Source of the DNA: Larimichthys crocea
Taxonomy: Eukaryota > Chordata > Actinopteri > Sciaenidae
Length of the DNA: 64,000 bases
Direction of reading: 5' to 3'
Assembly (NCBI RefSeq): GCF_000972845.2
Contig: NC_040013.1
Location: 8,520,061 to 8,584,060, forward strand
In this document: positions 1-12,179 of the stretch, one piece after another
Numbering within the stretch: the first letter of the stretch is position 1
Layout: each line of letters begins with the position of its first letter
Program-made: the position numbers and the translations under genes
Notes under the pieces: generated by a model
The model's database searches: none
Told to the model about the DNA's origin: nothing
Seen by the model: only the letters and a program-made list of their open reading frames with translations

Positions 1-1900
1 ACCTGCGGCAATTGTAATAAATAAACTCAAAAGGGAGAGGGAGGAGGTAAGCTCATGGGAGATGCAAATGAAGGCCACCTGCTGTGTTGTTGAAACCACA
101 GGGAACCGTGAGACCCATCAGTATTTTTCCTCATATGACAAGAGTCCATCTAATCTTCCTTCCTTCCTGCTTATTCCAACTGTGCTCCCCCGGTGTTAAA
201 CACTTAGAAACGGATCCTGGGGAAAAATAAGTCCAGATGCTGTACAGTCCCATGTTGCTCAGTTATGCAGCATTGGTTTCTGCTGTCATTTTAGCTCCAG
301 CATTCCTGGAATAACTACAGCATTGGTCAGTGTATTTTTAGACAAAAATCAAACCAACGATCAAACCTCTACTTAATAACTTTTCTTTTTGTTTGTTTGA
401 TTTTTTTTTTTTAAAGCCTGTTTGCAACATTTTGTCTAGGTTCAGTAGATGCAAATATTTGATTTACTGCAGAAAGCGTATGCAAATTTTTGCAAAGTGG
501 CCAAACTGACTTGGAAAGTGAATGTCACTGATACTACTATCAGATGAACACAGTAACCAGGATTGAACCTGCATTGGGATGCAAAATGGCTCAACACATC
601 ACCTGACCAAACTTTGTAACCCAGGCAACAGTTGATTTTGATTTGACCATTGAAAAATTGTGTTATTGGGAAAGGAAAGAGGTCAATGACACTGATATGG
701 GCTTCTAAGCTGACAACAGCAGCAGCACAAAGCCTTCCTATAAAGGGCTGGAGCAGTGATGAGCAAGTGTTTGCTGTAGGGAGGCAAATGGCGATGGGAT
801 GGATGGGGATTTTCATAATGGTCTGTGGGAACCGGTGTCAGAGGCCATGGTGAGAGTCAGAAGTGAGCACAGCACAACATGACTAATCAGGAAAGTGGCT
901 TTCTTTGAGTGTTACTAAAAAGAACGCCTGATCGGTACGTCTACATTGAAACAGAAGAATTATAGATCAGCTGTGACTCACGCTCTTTAGCGTTAACTCA
1001 CTCATTAAGCTCAGTTGTCAGCTCAGCGCTCCAAAGACCAAATAACCTCTTATAGGGCATAAGAGGCAGAAATCAGCTACATACAATTTTCCTTTTACAC
1101 CGAGTCATTTTCTGCATTTCACTCCTGACGTCAGACCTCTTAATGAAGACAGTGTAGCTCACCGCCGCCGAGTTCTGCACAGCCAGTCTAAAGATTTTAT
1201 TTCACTGCTTCCACAGCTTGCCTTATTTCACTATGGCTTAATGAGAGTCATTTGGAATAATAGGCTTCCATTGAACGGAGGCATCTGCATCCACACAGCT
1301 CTAAATGAGTGAGCTAATTTCCAAAGATAATCACCTCTCCTGCTGTGTTTTTATGCAGAGATGCTGTAGATTTTTAGCCTTGGATTTAATGAAGTCAAAA
1401 ATTACCTTTAATCCTCCGGTAGGATCTACGGAAGCTGAATGCATCACTAATATTTGTCTTTAAATCCCCAAAGAAAGGGTTATTTTCACAAACATGGCAG
1501 TTTACAGAATGACTAATGCCACTATCTAAGAAAAGTGTGACTATAAAAATCTCACATATTAAATGGCATTTCTATGAATCAAAATTTAAAAAAGTTTTAA
1601 TTAGCAATTTATGAAGTCTATCATTTAGTGTCCATTGAAATATGTACATTTAAATAGTGTATATATTAGTGTATATATTTTTCCTCATCAAATCATTCAA
1701 TAAGTTTCTTGTTAAACTACCCGGCAGTTAATTTAAGTGAAATAAGAATAGTCTTTAATTCTGCTGCTGTAAAAGATATTGGCATTTAGGACCTGCTGAG
1801 GGCAGATCCATTAACTGAGCACATAATCATCAAAACTTTCTCACTGCAAAGAAATCCTTGCCTTTACTGACTGCTTAAAATATGCCTCGATGTGTACTAC
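1..1900. other. Noncoding stretch with CNE-like block
   Basis: No gene is recognised here. The first 46 bases end in a donor-like GAG|GTAAGC, but nothing shows whether an exon lies to the left. The octamer ATGCAAAT occurs at 62-69, 449-456 and 480-487. Bases 950-1,400 look like a conserved noncoding element: balanced composition, several CpGs, and a perfect CRE palindrome TGACGTCA at 1,126-1,133. The rest is AT-rich intron-like DNA. Conservation is a guess by eye. Confidence 0.35.
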
Positions 1901-4900
1901 AGAGACATTTTGACTAGCGCAACTGAAGCACTCCGTGCTGCTGTAGAGACGTAAAAAGAACTACAAACACTTTTTACATGTTTCCAAGAGCAAACAAGTG
2001 AGATTTCTTAGGATGCCTGGGTAATGAAGTCCACTGGGACATTCAGAGGCACAATTAAAGGATGAAGTGAGCTCTCTTTTTCACTGTCTCTTCTGTCTCT
2101 CCCCCCCCCCCTTTCTTCCTCTCCACGCTCTCTTCTCTATTCCTTGTGTGAGTGTGAGTGTTGTCACTGATGACACAGAAGCTGTGGCGTCATGCAGTCA
2201 CTGCAGATGGCAGATACGAGAAAAAAAAGGGACAGGAAGGGAGGAATCGCTTGCAAACGGCGTAGGCCATTTTGACAGAGAGAAACCCTGGCTTGTCTGA
2301 ACAAATAGGAAAGGTCACAAACTGTGACAATGTAGTAATGTCCCATTCACTGAACTACACTCTCCTTTATTTAAACGTCCTGCTTTCACGTCAGCTAAGT
2401 TGTCGTTAAAAAAAAAAATGTCATGCCCTTTTATTTCTTTAAAGGTTGCACTAGAGGCAGCCATAAGCAAGGGGGGTCCGAGCTGTTCATCACACTCAGT
2501 GTGCACTTATGCAGTCGGGATAGAGAGAGGCTGTCAGTAATTTGGCAACATTTACCGTACTTTTTCCCCCTTGCGGCTCTGTTGGAGTGGCCGTTGTGAA
2601 AATGCATACAATTTTGAAAGAAACTGCAGCAGAGGTTAATTCCCTGGTGCAGTGTTATGCAGGCTGGCAGTCCAAGCGGAGGAGCAAGACAACAATATGG
2701 CTAGCAGCTAGTGCAGGACATCCTCCTCACAGCTTTGTGTTTAGCTTATCACAATAGACGGTCGGGAAGGTTTCCAAATGAACGGCAGAGGGTGGGAAGA
2801 CTGGAGCGAGAGCAGAAGGAGGGGAAAAAGGAAGGGATTGCATTTTAATGTGTGTTTTCACGGCTCCCGAATGAACCTTTCTATAGACTGTGACACAAAG
2901 AGCCTCGTACTGTAAAACACACACACACAGTCTTTTTCTTACAGGAAAAAGAATCACCTATGGCAAAGGGAAAATCCATTTGCAGTATTTAAAGCTGGAG
3001 GGGCGACAGTCGGCATCAACGGCTAAATTGCCATCCATCCACATCCATTTTTTTTAAAAGGCATATTAGCTTTCTTTCTGAGTTAATACTTTAATTACTG
3101 TAATTGACACCTTTTTCCTTGTCTAGACCTGAGGCAAGCCATCAAATATGGATGACACTTAAAGTTAGCAATTTCACATTAAGTAAAACTCAGTTTCAGT
3201 CTAAATCTCGATTTAATTGCAGTCACGGTGGTAAGGTTGTCAGTATTCCTCCTGAGTTGCCTTTGAACCATTAATTTGTGTTCCTTTATAGGTGTCTTCT
3301 TTTGTCTTAAGTCTTTGTCTACCCACCTTTCAGTTTGTTTTGCTGCTTGTCTTTGCTGCCTTGTCTTATTACACTCCTACTCCTGCTGATCGTGTATATG
3401 TGTCTGTCTGTTAGTGTCCCCTTCTCTCTCATTTGATTCCACCGTCCTTCCACCTCTCTTTGCAAAATCATACCTGCGCCGCACAGAGTCACACATTCCA
3501 AAGAGGTTGTTCTCACATCTTAAACCAATTCCCATATTAGCCTTTGCTATCGAGGGACCTGATCCGAGGCTTATTTGTTGCCTGACATCATGTAACCCAA
3601 GTAGAATGTTATGTTAAACTTTCTAAAAAAGAGAAGGCCGTACTAAAGCATTCCATTTCCCACGTACAAACTCTCCCTTTCACACACACAAGGCATGATT
3701 GGTGTCCGGTTACAGCAACGCTAAAACTCTCCTGGAATGTTTCTTTAGGGGTAGATGGATGGGAGAACACATGCAAGGACAAGGTAGGGGTAGGTGGGGG
3801 GGATTAAGTGTGGCAGCTTGGGTTACGCTGCCCTACACCTGACATGGACTTCCCTTGAACAGCATGAGAAATTCGGTGGAAAAACTCTGTATTAAAGGTC
3901 ACGGAAATTCTATTTTACCCTGAAGGTTGTGGGGATTTCATGGATGGCTGATGGTATTCTCCAAAGTTTGCACCTGTAAAATGTATAATGCGGCTGTGAG
4001 GTGTGTCATTGACAATACTTATCGGGCCAATGAATGGAATGGCATAATGTGGTTTAGAGTGGTTCTAGACTATGGCACTTTAAGTCTGACAGCGTGACAC
4101 AGTCACTTTCTCTTAGTGTACCTCACGATTCGATGACTCGATAGGGCCCTTTCTTCATCACAATTGACGCTTTGTGGCCAGTTTCATGCTTTTGTAAACA
4201 TCACCATTAAATGATTGTGATGTGGATATGTGTTACGTGTGGAGTCATGAATAACTTGGTGATTTCATAGGCGTTGGTATGTGTAGCTTATTTATACTGT
4301 CCATAACTTGGAGCTATTTGCGGTATCTTAAGCCATTCTGCATGAACTTCATTTAAGAGTAACCTAAGTCTGCTAAACAGCTCTGGCTAAAACTGCCTTT
4401 CTATGTTTAACTGTTGCCATCTCATCTCCCAGTAGATTTGCGTATACACAGAGCCAAATATAGTTAATTGCCAAATTGGTTCATGGGGCTGTAAAAGTTA
4501 GTGGATACTGACGCCTCATAGCCTTATTTGCTGATTCTGTGACCAATATACTGGCCTGATACCAGTATTACCAGTCTGTAAATGTTTTTTTTAAGACTGC
4601 CAATGCAGCCCTCGGTACCTAAGAAAGTTTAAATACCAGTATTAGTCTATAAATACATTGGTGGGGTCATGTGTGCCATAGTTTTCTAGCCTGACTAAAT
4701 ATAAACAAGTCCTGTCTGTGCAGTGTTATCTATAACTGTGTGATGCAACTCTTCGAAACCCCTCTGAAATAGTTCCTAAAATATACATGAAAAGAGAGCG
4801 GAAAGATATACCCGTTCTTCTATGTTGGTTGTTTGAAGACGCAAGCGCAACTTTCATCTGTCATCCATAAAATATCACGAGGAAAAAAAAATAAATAAAG

Positions 4901-7280
4901 GGAGGAAGGAAGAAGGGAAGAAACACTGAATGAAAAAGACAAGAAGACTCATGCATCAGATAGAGTTGTCAGCATTGCTAGCACCGGTGAAGCACATCTG
5001 TATGAGCAACATTCCTTGTCTGGTATGATGAAAAAAAATGACAAAATACCCCAAAGTTTCCTTTCAGGTCTTGGCAGGTTTGAAATAGGCAGGACAAGGA
5101 AACACTGCAAGTCACATTAATGTCTAATACTCGTTCATTTTTTTTCCCACACAGAACTCTGTATTCCCCCCGGGCTACCATTTGCTTTGCAAAATACATG
5201 CATGAAATTCTTGAGACCAGCCACCCCACGAGAGTCTAAATAATAGATTACCAACACAGCATTCAGCCTGCGCTATAACTTCAGCCCCAACTGTCTGGCC
5301 TCATTAGCGAGTGAAGTGTAAAAGATAGCCAGCTGCTAGCCCAGGTGACGGCACCCAGCTCTGGCCTTTGGCAGTGGTGGTCCGTCCTAAAGAGAATATA
5401 CGGCGCCTCGCTCTGTGCAATTCATCTTGTAATCCGCCTTAAAGCTGCTAAGCTTCCGTTGATGGCAAATGAATGGAGACCAATGGCAGGAAAGATGGAG
5501 ACAGGGAGAAGAGGTTGAAAGTTTGGGTGAGCAGCACTGGGGAGGGAAGAAAAAGACCAAGATGTTGTAGATTCATCAGAAAGCTTGTTGGTTTGAGCCG
5601 TCTGGTCAAAAACCAGAGGTGACCTAAGCCATTTTCATCCACTGATTGTCCCCCTTTCTCCCTCCTTCTGCCCCTCCCTCCACGTCTTTTCACTCCTCTC
5701 CTCTGTTGCTCTATCTCTCTCGCCCTCTCTCTCTCCATGTCTGCTTCCAAATGGCAGTCATTATACCGGACATGAAAAGTCATTTTAGTTCCGCCTGGCT
5801 TCTTCAAAGCAGCTAGCTATAATTGCAGATTGAGTAGAGGGAGAATGCCGGGGTTACACGGAATTTAAACATTGACTCTTAACCTTGCAGTGATGCAGGA
5901 ATTTCAATAAAGTGGAAGATATATGAGAAAAAAAACATACGTTATATTTACAAATTGTTGATATTAATCAGTCAAAATTCCCCCTGCTTTTTTTTTTTTT
6001 GGACAACATTTCTCACTTTTCCTTTGAGATATCCATACGTGTTTAAACACCTCCCCGTGGACATGTGGGTGCCAGACGCTGTGAGCGAATTGGAGGCAGT
6101 GGATCACCTTACAACACATGTCACTCCAAGAATTATGGCACCAATCGGGGAAACACTTCTAAATTATGAAAAAAAATCCATCCACTATTAAATGCATTCC
6201 TCATTCGTGAAATTGCTATGTGGCAATGTCACTGCACTTTTTAATGGAATTTTCTCCTCTATGCCACTTCCATTGGGAGTCTGGGAAATGCAAATTGCCA
6301 CCAAATACAAAGTCTCAATCACTTTTGTTCTTAAGCTTCATTTAGGATCAAAGTTAGGTCTTAGTTTAGGTTTATTTTATCCTAATAATGGTATGGCACA
6401 GCGGCTGCAGCAACAAACACCATATTTTGTCTATTCTTAGGATTAGTCCTATCATTTTTACGCAGCTTTTCAGTCTTTGTGTGTGCCTGTCTGCTCACGT
6501 TTGGCGTGTGCGTACGTGCACGGGTGTTTGTGAGCTTGTGTGTGCTACAGATTCAGCCCCGAAACAGTTTACAGTCCCTGAGGGTCGTATATATGTTGCT
6601 CTTTCCCAGTTTACGAGCTAGCCACCAGTCTGAGCTAAGCACCCCTCCCTCCCTTGCACTTATCTCCTGCAACCTTCTATTTGGCACAGCAGGTAGCGTA
6701 ATTGTTCTTGGAAAGATCAAGCGAAGGCTCCGTGTTTGACTTCTCGTCGCAGAGACCTTTATCATAACACCCCATTTTTTGCCCGGCTCCAGGCTCTAAC
6801 CACAGAGTGCCTCCGAACAAAAAAAGTGTTTTAGCTATACCCTTTTGATGGAGGATCAGGGGGGTTAGCAGAGGGGTGGATAGATGGATAATATACAACA
6901 GACTGGAAAGTATGTCTCCTGTATGAGATCCTCCCCACCATCCGCCATCTCGCCCTCCCAACACATGAAACACAACCTCCACTAGCTCTCTTTTGGAGCA
7001 GAAACAAATTCTAAAACTGTCATACTTTAATTGAAATTCCATCACTTGTGTGGCTGCTATTGTGGAATAATTTGATAAAGCTGTGTGACATGAATGCACA
7101 GAGCCGACCGCCACTTCTATTTCTTCCCTCAGCTTTTATTTCCTCATTCCGTCGGTTATTCAAATGAACCTCAGTGGATTCTGCCCTCAGCCTTTCCGAA
7201 AATTAAGATAAGCGAAAACGAGACAATGGGAAGGGCATAAAAAGAAATAATGTTTTGGGTTGCAACACAATCACGCTGAT
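1900..7280. other. Noncoding stretch, no gene seen
   Basis: The stretch contains simple-sequence patches (poly-C at 2,101-2,111, short CA run near 2,917-2,929, pyrimidine-rich 5,640-5,740) and otherwise unique AT-leaning DNA. Open frames here are short, lack recognisable domains and show no paired splice sites. A frame at 5,955-6,191 reads smoothly over its last 45 codons (6,050-6,190) behind a pyrimidine tract, but it has no donor and resembles nothing I know. Confidence 0.4.
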
Positions 7281-7282
7281 TT

Positions 7283-7338
7283 AAAAAAAATATATATTAT
7301 ATATATATATATATAGAATATATATATATATATATATC
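7283..7338. repeat. (TA)n microsatellite
   Basis: An A run leads into alternating TA dinucleotides, interrupted once by GAA at about 7,315-7,318. The region is a low-melting simple repeat and is likely polymorphic in length. Confidence 0.95.
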
Positions 7339-7339
7339 A

Positions 7340-9820
7340 TGAGCTACCGTTTCATACCCCCTCACCTCAAACCCAGAATTATGTTTCACTTGCGGTCTTT
7401 AGTTTTCTTCTAATTAGTCCTAACTCTCTCAAAGTGATAATAGCGACAGGCTGTTAGTGGCTAGATGGGGGGATGATCCAAAATGGAGGTCAAGGGCAGA
7501 ATTCCAATCCTCTGCCAGTGCCACTGACCCCGATCCAAATCCATACCAGCACACTCTCTCCCCCTCCGTCTTCACAACTGGCTACAGGCATCATACATCC
7601 ATCATATCTCCCGAAACCCAATCTGCAAGCAAAGGACAGCTGCGGCGGAGAGGCAGTCCTCCTTGTTTCTGACACGTCGGTACTCCCCCTGTACGCAAAG
7701 CCTGGAGGCAGAGCCTGTAGCCGACACCAAGTTGAACCATGTTGGAAGTGACACGCTGCGTGTTTGAATACATACAAGTTCCTTTCACATGTAGAGAAAT
7801 CAGGATGAAAGGATGGAAAAGGCGTTTTTTTCTCCCTCCCTGTGATATTTAATTTTGATGAAACGTATCAGAGAGAAAGACAGAGGGTAGAGAAAAAACA
7901 AGAGAGAATGAGAGGTAACAGGAGAGAACAAGCTCGGCTATAGCCCCATGCTCCCTTCACTGCCAAATAATATTTACGCCTCAGCTTTCTGTCCTGACAG
8001 GGTGATGGACAGTAGAGGTGATTTTGCCTGGGCGTGAAAATAGGCTTCTTATTATTCCAACCCAGTGGCAACTTGAATATCAATAAAAAAGTGCTAGCGT
8101 TCCCCTATGTGTAAAACCAATGCCCCGTAGCGGTGGTTTTTATCAAGCAACCCACCCTTGACGCTAGTTATGCAGTACTAGAGGTTACAGGAGGAAATGC
8201 TTGCCAAGTAAATAAGTGAGTGAAGCGATTGAATAGAGGGGAAAAACACAGCGGGACCGGGGCCAAAGTGAACCAAGGGTAAAGTCATGATCACTTCATT
8301 ATGCTGGAGTGCAGCTCAGTGTTGTGCGAAATCAAACTGCTTTCTCATTTGTCACAATGCATCAAGCTGGCCTCTGTGAAGTGGGTTTGTTAGTCGGCTC
8401 GAGGCCCCTGTCGCACAGGCACACGCGCCGGCTGACGAACACGAGGAAACTAAACTGCCAGATCCACAAAATGCTCGCGCACGTGCACACGCGTACATGT
8501 ACGCCAAACATACAGACACTGAAACGAGACATGCGCACACACCTTGCAACCCTCCCGCCTGCCTTTTTTTGTTTTCTCCGATGTGACCTCTACGAGTCAA
8601 ACTTCCCCTGCATCCGCCAACCACCCAACCTGCCAGCCAGCCAGTCGGCCTGCCAGTCAGTGGGTAGTTGTTAAGGGCTGCTGCTGGCACAAAATAAGCT
8701 AAAATACACCCACTGGATTACAGAGGGCAGGCAGTGAGGGGGGTGATTGCTAACAGACCTATTGGCACTCCATCTCCTCCAGCTCCAACACCACGGCGCC
8801 TGATAATTGTGGCCTCTATGTTTACGTATCCACTTTTGTAATGTAAGTGTTGATTTCTCATTCCACACTCGTAATAGGGGCCCTAGCCTTGAAATTCCTG
8901 AAGTAGTGGCTCACACACAGGCACACACGTATATACACACACTGATAGAAAACAAACTTTTTTCTCGTTCTTTTTTGGTCTGCTCTTGAAAATAAACCAG
9001 TGAGTCAGAGGTACTTGGCTGTGCCAAGACAATAGGGCTGTGAGGTGCAGGCACACTTGTTTGTAAGAGGGAGACCTGGATAAAGAAATGCTGAAAGCAC
9101 TGCTAGTCCGTCAAGACGCCTCCATTACATTGAACGAACTGCCGTGAATGAGCTTGTATCTATGAGCTTAACATTTAACCTGCAAATGTAGCAGCGCTTG
9201 TAAGAACACTTAGGCAGGTGAGTGCGCGTTGGAGAAATATAACAAACAAAAAAAAAAGGACATCTGGAAGACATTGTTGACTTCTCTCTTACATTCATTC
9301 TTAGAAATACCCTGCTGTCCCTCCTAGACACCGTCAAAAAATGTGGGATATGATTTCAGAATGTGCTTCAGGCACCCAAAAAAAAAAACCTGAGAAAAAA
9401 AGGTGGATCGGCAAGCACGCAAAAATGGCCTAACTCCCTCATAGGCACTTTCTAAACCCTTATATCGTTTTTCAATTTAATGGCTTATATGCCATGAACT
9501 GTTTGTATCCTTCACACACATACACACACACACCCTGGTGAGTGACTTGAGCTTGACTCATTTCTCCTTTCATTGCCTTCACCCTATAATACAGAATTAC
9601 ATTTTTCAAAATTCACACCCAGATTTTTCCCAGATAGCCATACGTTATTTTGAAGGATTCAAAAATGTCACCAGGTGAAGGATGCGGGTTTTTAGAGAAG
9701 ATGGCCGCGTCAGTGCCGCTTTTTTTTTTTTTTTTTCCATGACTGAGACACTTTGCTCCCTTCAGCGACTTTGGCTGGCAGCGCTTTAAAGCGAGCACCA
9801 CCTTAGTGCATATCCATTTT
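7340..9820. other. Noncoding stretch, no gene seen
   Basis: Unique AT-leaning DNA with small CA/CACGCA runs (around 8,410-8,530, 8,910-8,940 and 9,512-9,533) and a poly-T of about 16 at 9,720-9,736. The overlapping open frames at 7,457-7,790 run on both strands at once, which argues against real coding. Confidence 0.4.
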
Positions 9821-9960
9821 GTCTCCTCTTCTGAGGCGCCGCTGTCGCAACAGCGAAATTGGAAATCGAACGCGCGGTGACAGCGTTAATTGCGCCGTGT
9901 CAAAATTGGGCAAGTGCTAATTGTTTGAGCTGGGGAACTGTAAAACATGTAAGACAGTGG
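9820..9960. promoter_or_regulatory. CpG-containing CNE-like element
   Basis: About 140 bases with an unusual density of CpG for this window (GGCGCCGC, GTCGC, TCGAACGCGCGG, GCGCCG) plus TTAATTG and GTGCTAATTG homeodomain-type cores. It lies about 1.5 kb downstream of the proposed minus-strand first exon, so it would sit in intron 1 of that gene. An intronic enhancer is inferred, not shown. Confidence 0.3.
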
Positions 9961-10050
9961 AGGTGCTGGGGTGAGCTCTCCCAGAGTGCTTACTGGGTAT
10001 AGACTGGAAATTGCTTGAACAAACACACATGTAGACTAATTTGCATGCTT

Positions 10051-10070
10051 AAACACACACACACACACAC
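10051..10070. repeat. (CA)n microsatellite
   Basis: About nine uninterrupted CA units, a typical fish dinucleotide repeat. Confidence 0.9.
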
Positions 10071-11339
10071 TCTGACTGGCCCTTCAAACACCCCACTGCT
10101 CTACTCCACCTTCAATCACCACCTTTTCATGTGGCTCTCACAGCAGTCTATTACAGTACATATGGTCTTTGTTTTACATCCTAATCCCTCTCTGAATTGC
10201 AGATTATACGTTCATGTAATCTGATTGATACATAACCAGTTATTTAGTGAGCACTAGGTCTGTTAATGATATCATTCTAAAACCCAGGGGTAGTGAGAGT
10301 CTTGGCATGGTACCTAAAATCCCTTCTTCATGGCTTGCAGCCCCCTCTCTACTGCATTCCCCTCACTGACTGGGGAGAATGAGTCCCCTAGTGGCTCAAC
10401 TGGCACACTGAGTACAGGTGGTGTGCTCCAGCTCTGCTGGAAATAAAGGTTCACTTTCACCTGATTGACAGAAGGCTTGCGTGACTGACTGACTGACTCA
10501 CTGCCTGCCTCGCTGATACATAGCTGCTTTTTCCAATATAAAAAAAAGGACAACAAAAAAAATGTGAGCGCTTCAAAAAGCAGTGTCAACTTTAAACCCC
10601 GCGAAAAAAAAAAAGTGTTCTAAAAATAAGACTGATAAGATGAGGGCTCTCTGGAGAGTTGCAGGAATGCACTTTGAAAATTCTTCACAATAGACTGGCT
10701 GGGAAAAAAAGGGTCCACTATACATGACAGCGCTTATGAGCTTAAAATAACATAATTGAGGTGGTCGCTTTTCTCGTATTTTTATAACACAGAGGTTGAT
10801 AAATCAACTGCAGCCTGACCAAAACGCAACATTAAGACAATGAAGGCTGTTTATATAGAATATAGAATATGTGGCGACAATTTCTTGGACAATTAAACAG
10901 ATTTTTTTTTATTTTTCGACACTGATCGCCTCTCCAAACCTCAACACCATGACAAAAAAAATCATCCACCTGCACATTCACCGACGTGTTTCATGTGCGT
11001 AATCCAAACAGACAATTTCAAAGCAGTTTAGGCATTTTAATGCCATTCCCTGCGTTTCACGGAGGTTATTGAGCGCGCTACAGAAAAAAAGATTGCGCGC
11101 ATTCATAATAACAAACTACGCGTAAAACAGTAACTGACACATAAAGACGCCTGCCAAGCACGCAGCCTTTACGCATGAGGAGAATTAAAAACCCCCAGAT
11201 GGAATATGTCTAACTGCTTTCAGGTCATATGTTTGGACCAACTTCGTGAGGCTCATACGCACACCTGAAATCACTGCGGCAGCGACTTCAGTTCCGACTG
11301 TCACACAAACTCACTGACAGGCTCGTCAAACACTCTTAC

Positions 11340-11350
11340 CTTATCACCAT
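11340..11350 (-). CDS. Possible translation start, M-V-I + 2 nt
   Basis: The last ATG before the donor (11,350-11,348) has A at -3 and G at +4, a good vertebrate start context. It would encode M-V-I, then the first two bases (AG) of an Arg or Ser codon split by the intron. The SH3BGR/SH3BGRL family of thioredoxin-fold adaptor-like proteins begins MVIR-V or MVIK-V, so an sh3bgrl-type gene is one possibility. Three residues are far too few to assign it, and I do not know that family's exon-1 boundary well enough to use it. I looked for a following exon encoding V-F/Y-x-A-S-S-S-G on the minus strand down to position 1 and found none, so it would have to lie off the left edge. The ATG may equally be untranslated. 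Confidence 0.25.
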
Positions 11351-11402
11351 TTTGCGGTCAGTTTGAAACTCAGTTTCTCCTTCTTCTTTTTTTTTTGTTC
11401 AG
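11340..11402 (-). other. Probable 5' (leader) exon, minus strand
   Basis: Read on the minus strand, the segment ends in ATGGTGATAAG followed by GTAAGA, an exact AG|GTAAG(A) donor with the last exon base at 11,340. Sixty-three bases upstream there is a credible acceptor: a pyrimidine-rich stretch ending TTTGCGCAG, with the intron ending at 11,403. It is therefore either a short 63-nt second leader exon, or just the 3' end of a longer first exon running from the CT-repeat promoter. All three frames contain stops when read from the acceptor, so an internal coding exon is excluded. The surrounding CpG cluster and CRE fit a 5' untranslated exon. Confidence 0.5.
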
Positions 11403-11424
11403 CTGCGCAAAGACAAGTGGAGAG

Positions 11425-11560
11425 TTTGTTTGTTTGTTTGTTTGTTTTTTTTTACATCCAGTTATGACAGTCCAGTCTTGTGGAAATAAAATAACGTGGA
11501 AGGAAAGAAATCCGTCTTCAGGTTCTCCTTCTTCTTCTTTCTTTCTTTCTTTCTTTCTCT
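11425..11560. repeat. (GTTT)n and (CTTT)n simple repeats
   Basis: A GTTT repeat at 11,425-11,445 runs into a T tract, and a CTT/CTTT repeat lies at 11,531-11,560, both inside the proposed leader/promoter region. On the transcribed minus strand these are purine-rich. Confidence 0.9.
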
Positions 11561-11792
11561 CCCCCCCACCCCTCCGGTTTGTTCTCTCTTATTACGCTTC
11601 TTTCCTCGAGTTGTCCGTCACGAACGCATTTAACGATCGAAAAACACGCACGTGGAGCGCGTTATTCTGTATTCTCTGTTTTGGGTCTGTGTCTGTGCTC
11701 GTTAGATCTTCATTGAATTGAACGTGGCGAGACTGTGGCTGTGTTTGAAGAGTGCGGTGTGGCTGGGACACACAGCCCCCTCGCTCTCCCCC

Positions 11793-11794
<2 letters not shown>

Positions 11795-11842
<48 letters not shown>
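11795..11842. repeat. (CT)n microsatellite
   Basis: About 24 CT units (GA on the minus strand). The run lies within the proposed promoter or 5' leader. GA/CT tracts are frequent near vertebrate transcription starts and can take non-B structure. It generates the artificial Arg-Glu repeat of the minus-strand open frame at 11,702-11,998. Confidence 0.95.
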
Positions 11843-11844
<2 letters not shown>

Positions 11845-11922
11845 TCCCTAACTCTCTCTCCGTGTCAGTCTGTCTGTCTCTCTTTGCTGAGACCCGGGCA
11901 CGGACTAAAAACCCAGGCAGGG

Positions 11923-11938
11923 AAAAAAAAAAAAAAAA
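11923..11938. repeat. Poly-A run (16)
   Basis: A homopolymer of 16 A between the CT repeat and the CRE; likely length-variable. Confidence 0.9.
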
Positions 11939-11974
11939 CGGGAGAGAGAGTGTGAGAGGTGTGTGTAGGAGGGG

Positions 11975-11982
11975 TGACGTCA
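11975..11982. promoter_or_regulatory. CRE palindrome (TGACGTCA)
   Basis: A perfect cAMP-response-element palindrome, the binding site of CREB/ATF bZIP factors, in the CpG-rich segment upstream of the minus-strand leader exon. Its position fits a core or proximal promoter element; function is inferred from location. Confidence 0.5.
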
Positions 11983-12112
11983 CACAGCGAGGTCCCACTT
12001 TCCTAACTCTCCTGGATCCTGGACCCCCCCCCCTCCCTCAAGTCCACTGCAGGAATGTGCACTTGGACATGGCTATTTTAGTGTGAAGATTTGTGTTAAA
12101 GGGAGACGTGGG

Positions 12113-12113
12113 A

Positions 12114-12140
<27 letters not shown>
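12113..12140. repeat. (GT)n microsatellite
   Basis: About 14 GT units followed by imperfect GTGCGTGCGTAA and GTGTGTCTGTGTGTA. Confidence 0.95.
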
Positions 12141-12144
<4 letters not shown>

Positions 12145-12179
12145 TGCGTGCGTAACTGTTTGGGTGTGTGTCTGTGTGT

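Larger units (their letters stand above)
11000..12060 (-). promoter_or_regulatory. Probable gene 5' end / promoter region
   Basis: CpG is markedly enriched against the rest of the window, notably at 11,050-11,175 (GCGCGC, ACGCG and similar) and 11,570-11,665 (CCGG, TCGA, GCGCG, CACGCACGTG). Flanking it are long CT/GA, GTTT and CTTT simple repeats, common around fish transcription starts, and a perfect CRE palindrome TGACGTCA at 11,975-11,982 in GGGGTGACGTCACAC. The minus-strand donor at 11,340 sets the direction: transcription would begin somewhere about 11.6-11.95 kb and run leftward. No convincing TATA box was seen. What is seen is CpG, CRE and donor; promoter activity is inferred. A bidirectional promoter is possible, but no plus-strand donor was found. 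Confidence 0.5.

Noticed and set aside
1..46. Possible 3' end of an exon at the left edge (open frame then GAG|GTAAGC)
   Set aside because: Only 15 codons are visible and low-complexity GGGAGAGGGAGGAG precedes the donor; it cannot be judged without flanking sequence.
5448..5807. 119-codon minus frame rich in Arg/Glu
   Set aside because: Its middle is a CTC/CTT-rich simple stretch; no domain, no splice sites.
5955..6191. Plus frame with a protein-like second half
   Set aside because: A pyrimidine tract precedes it, but there is no donor, no family and no neighbouring exon; left as possible CNE or chance.
11702..11998. Minus-strand frame with Arg-Glu repeats
   Set aside because: Translation of the CT/GA microsatellite; lies in the proposed untranslated leader.
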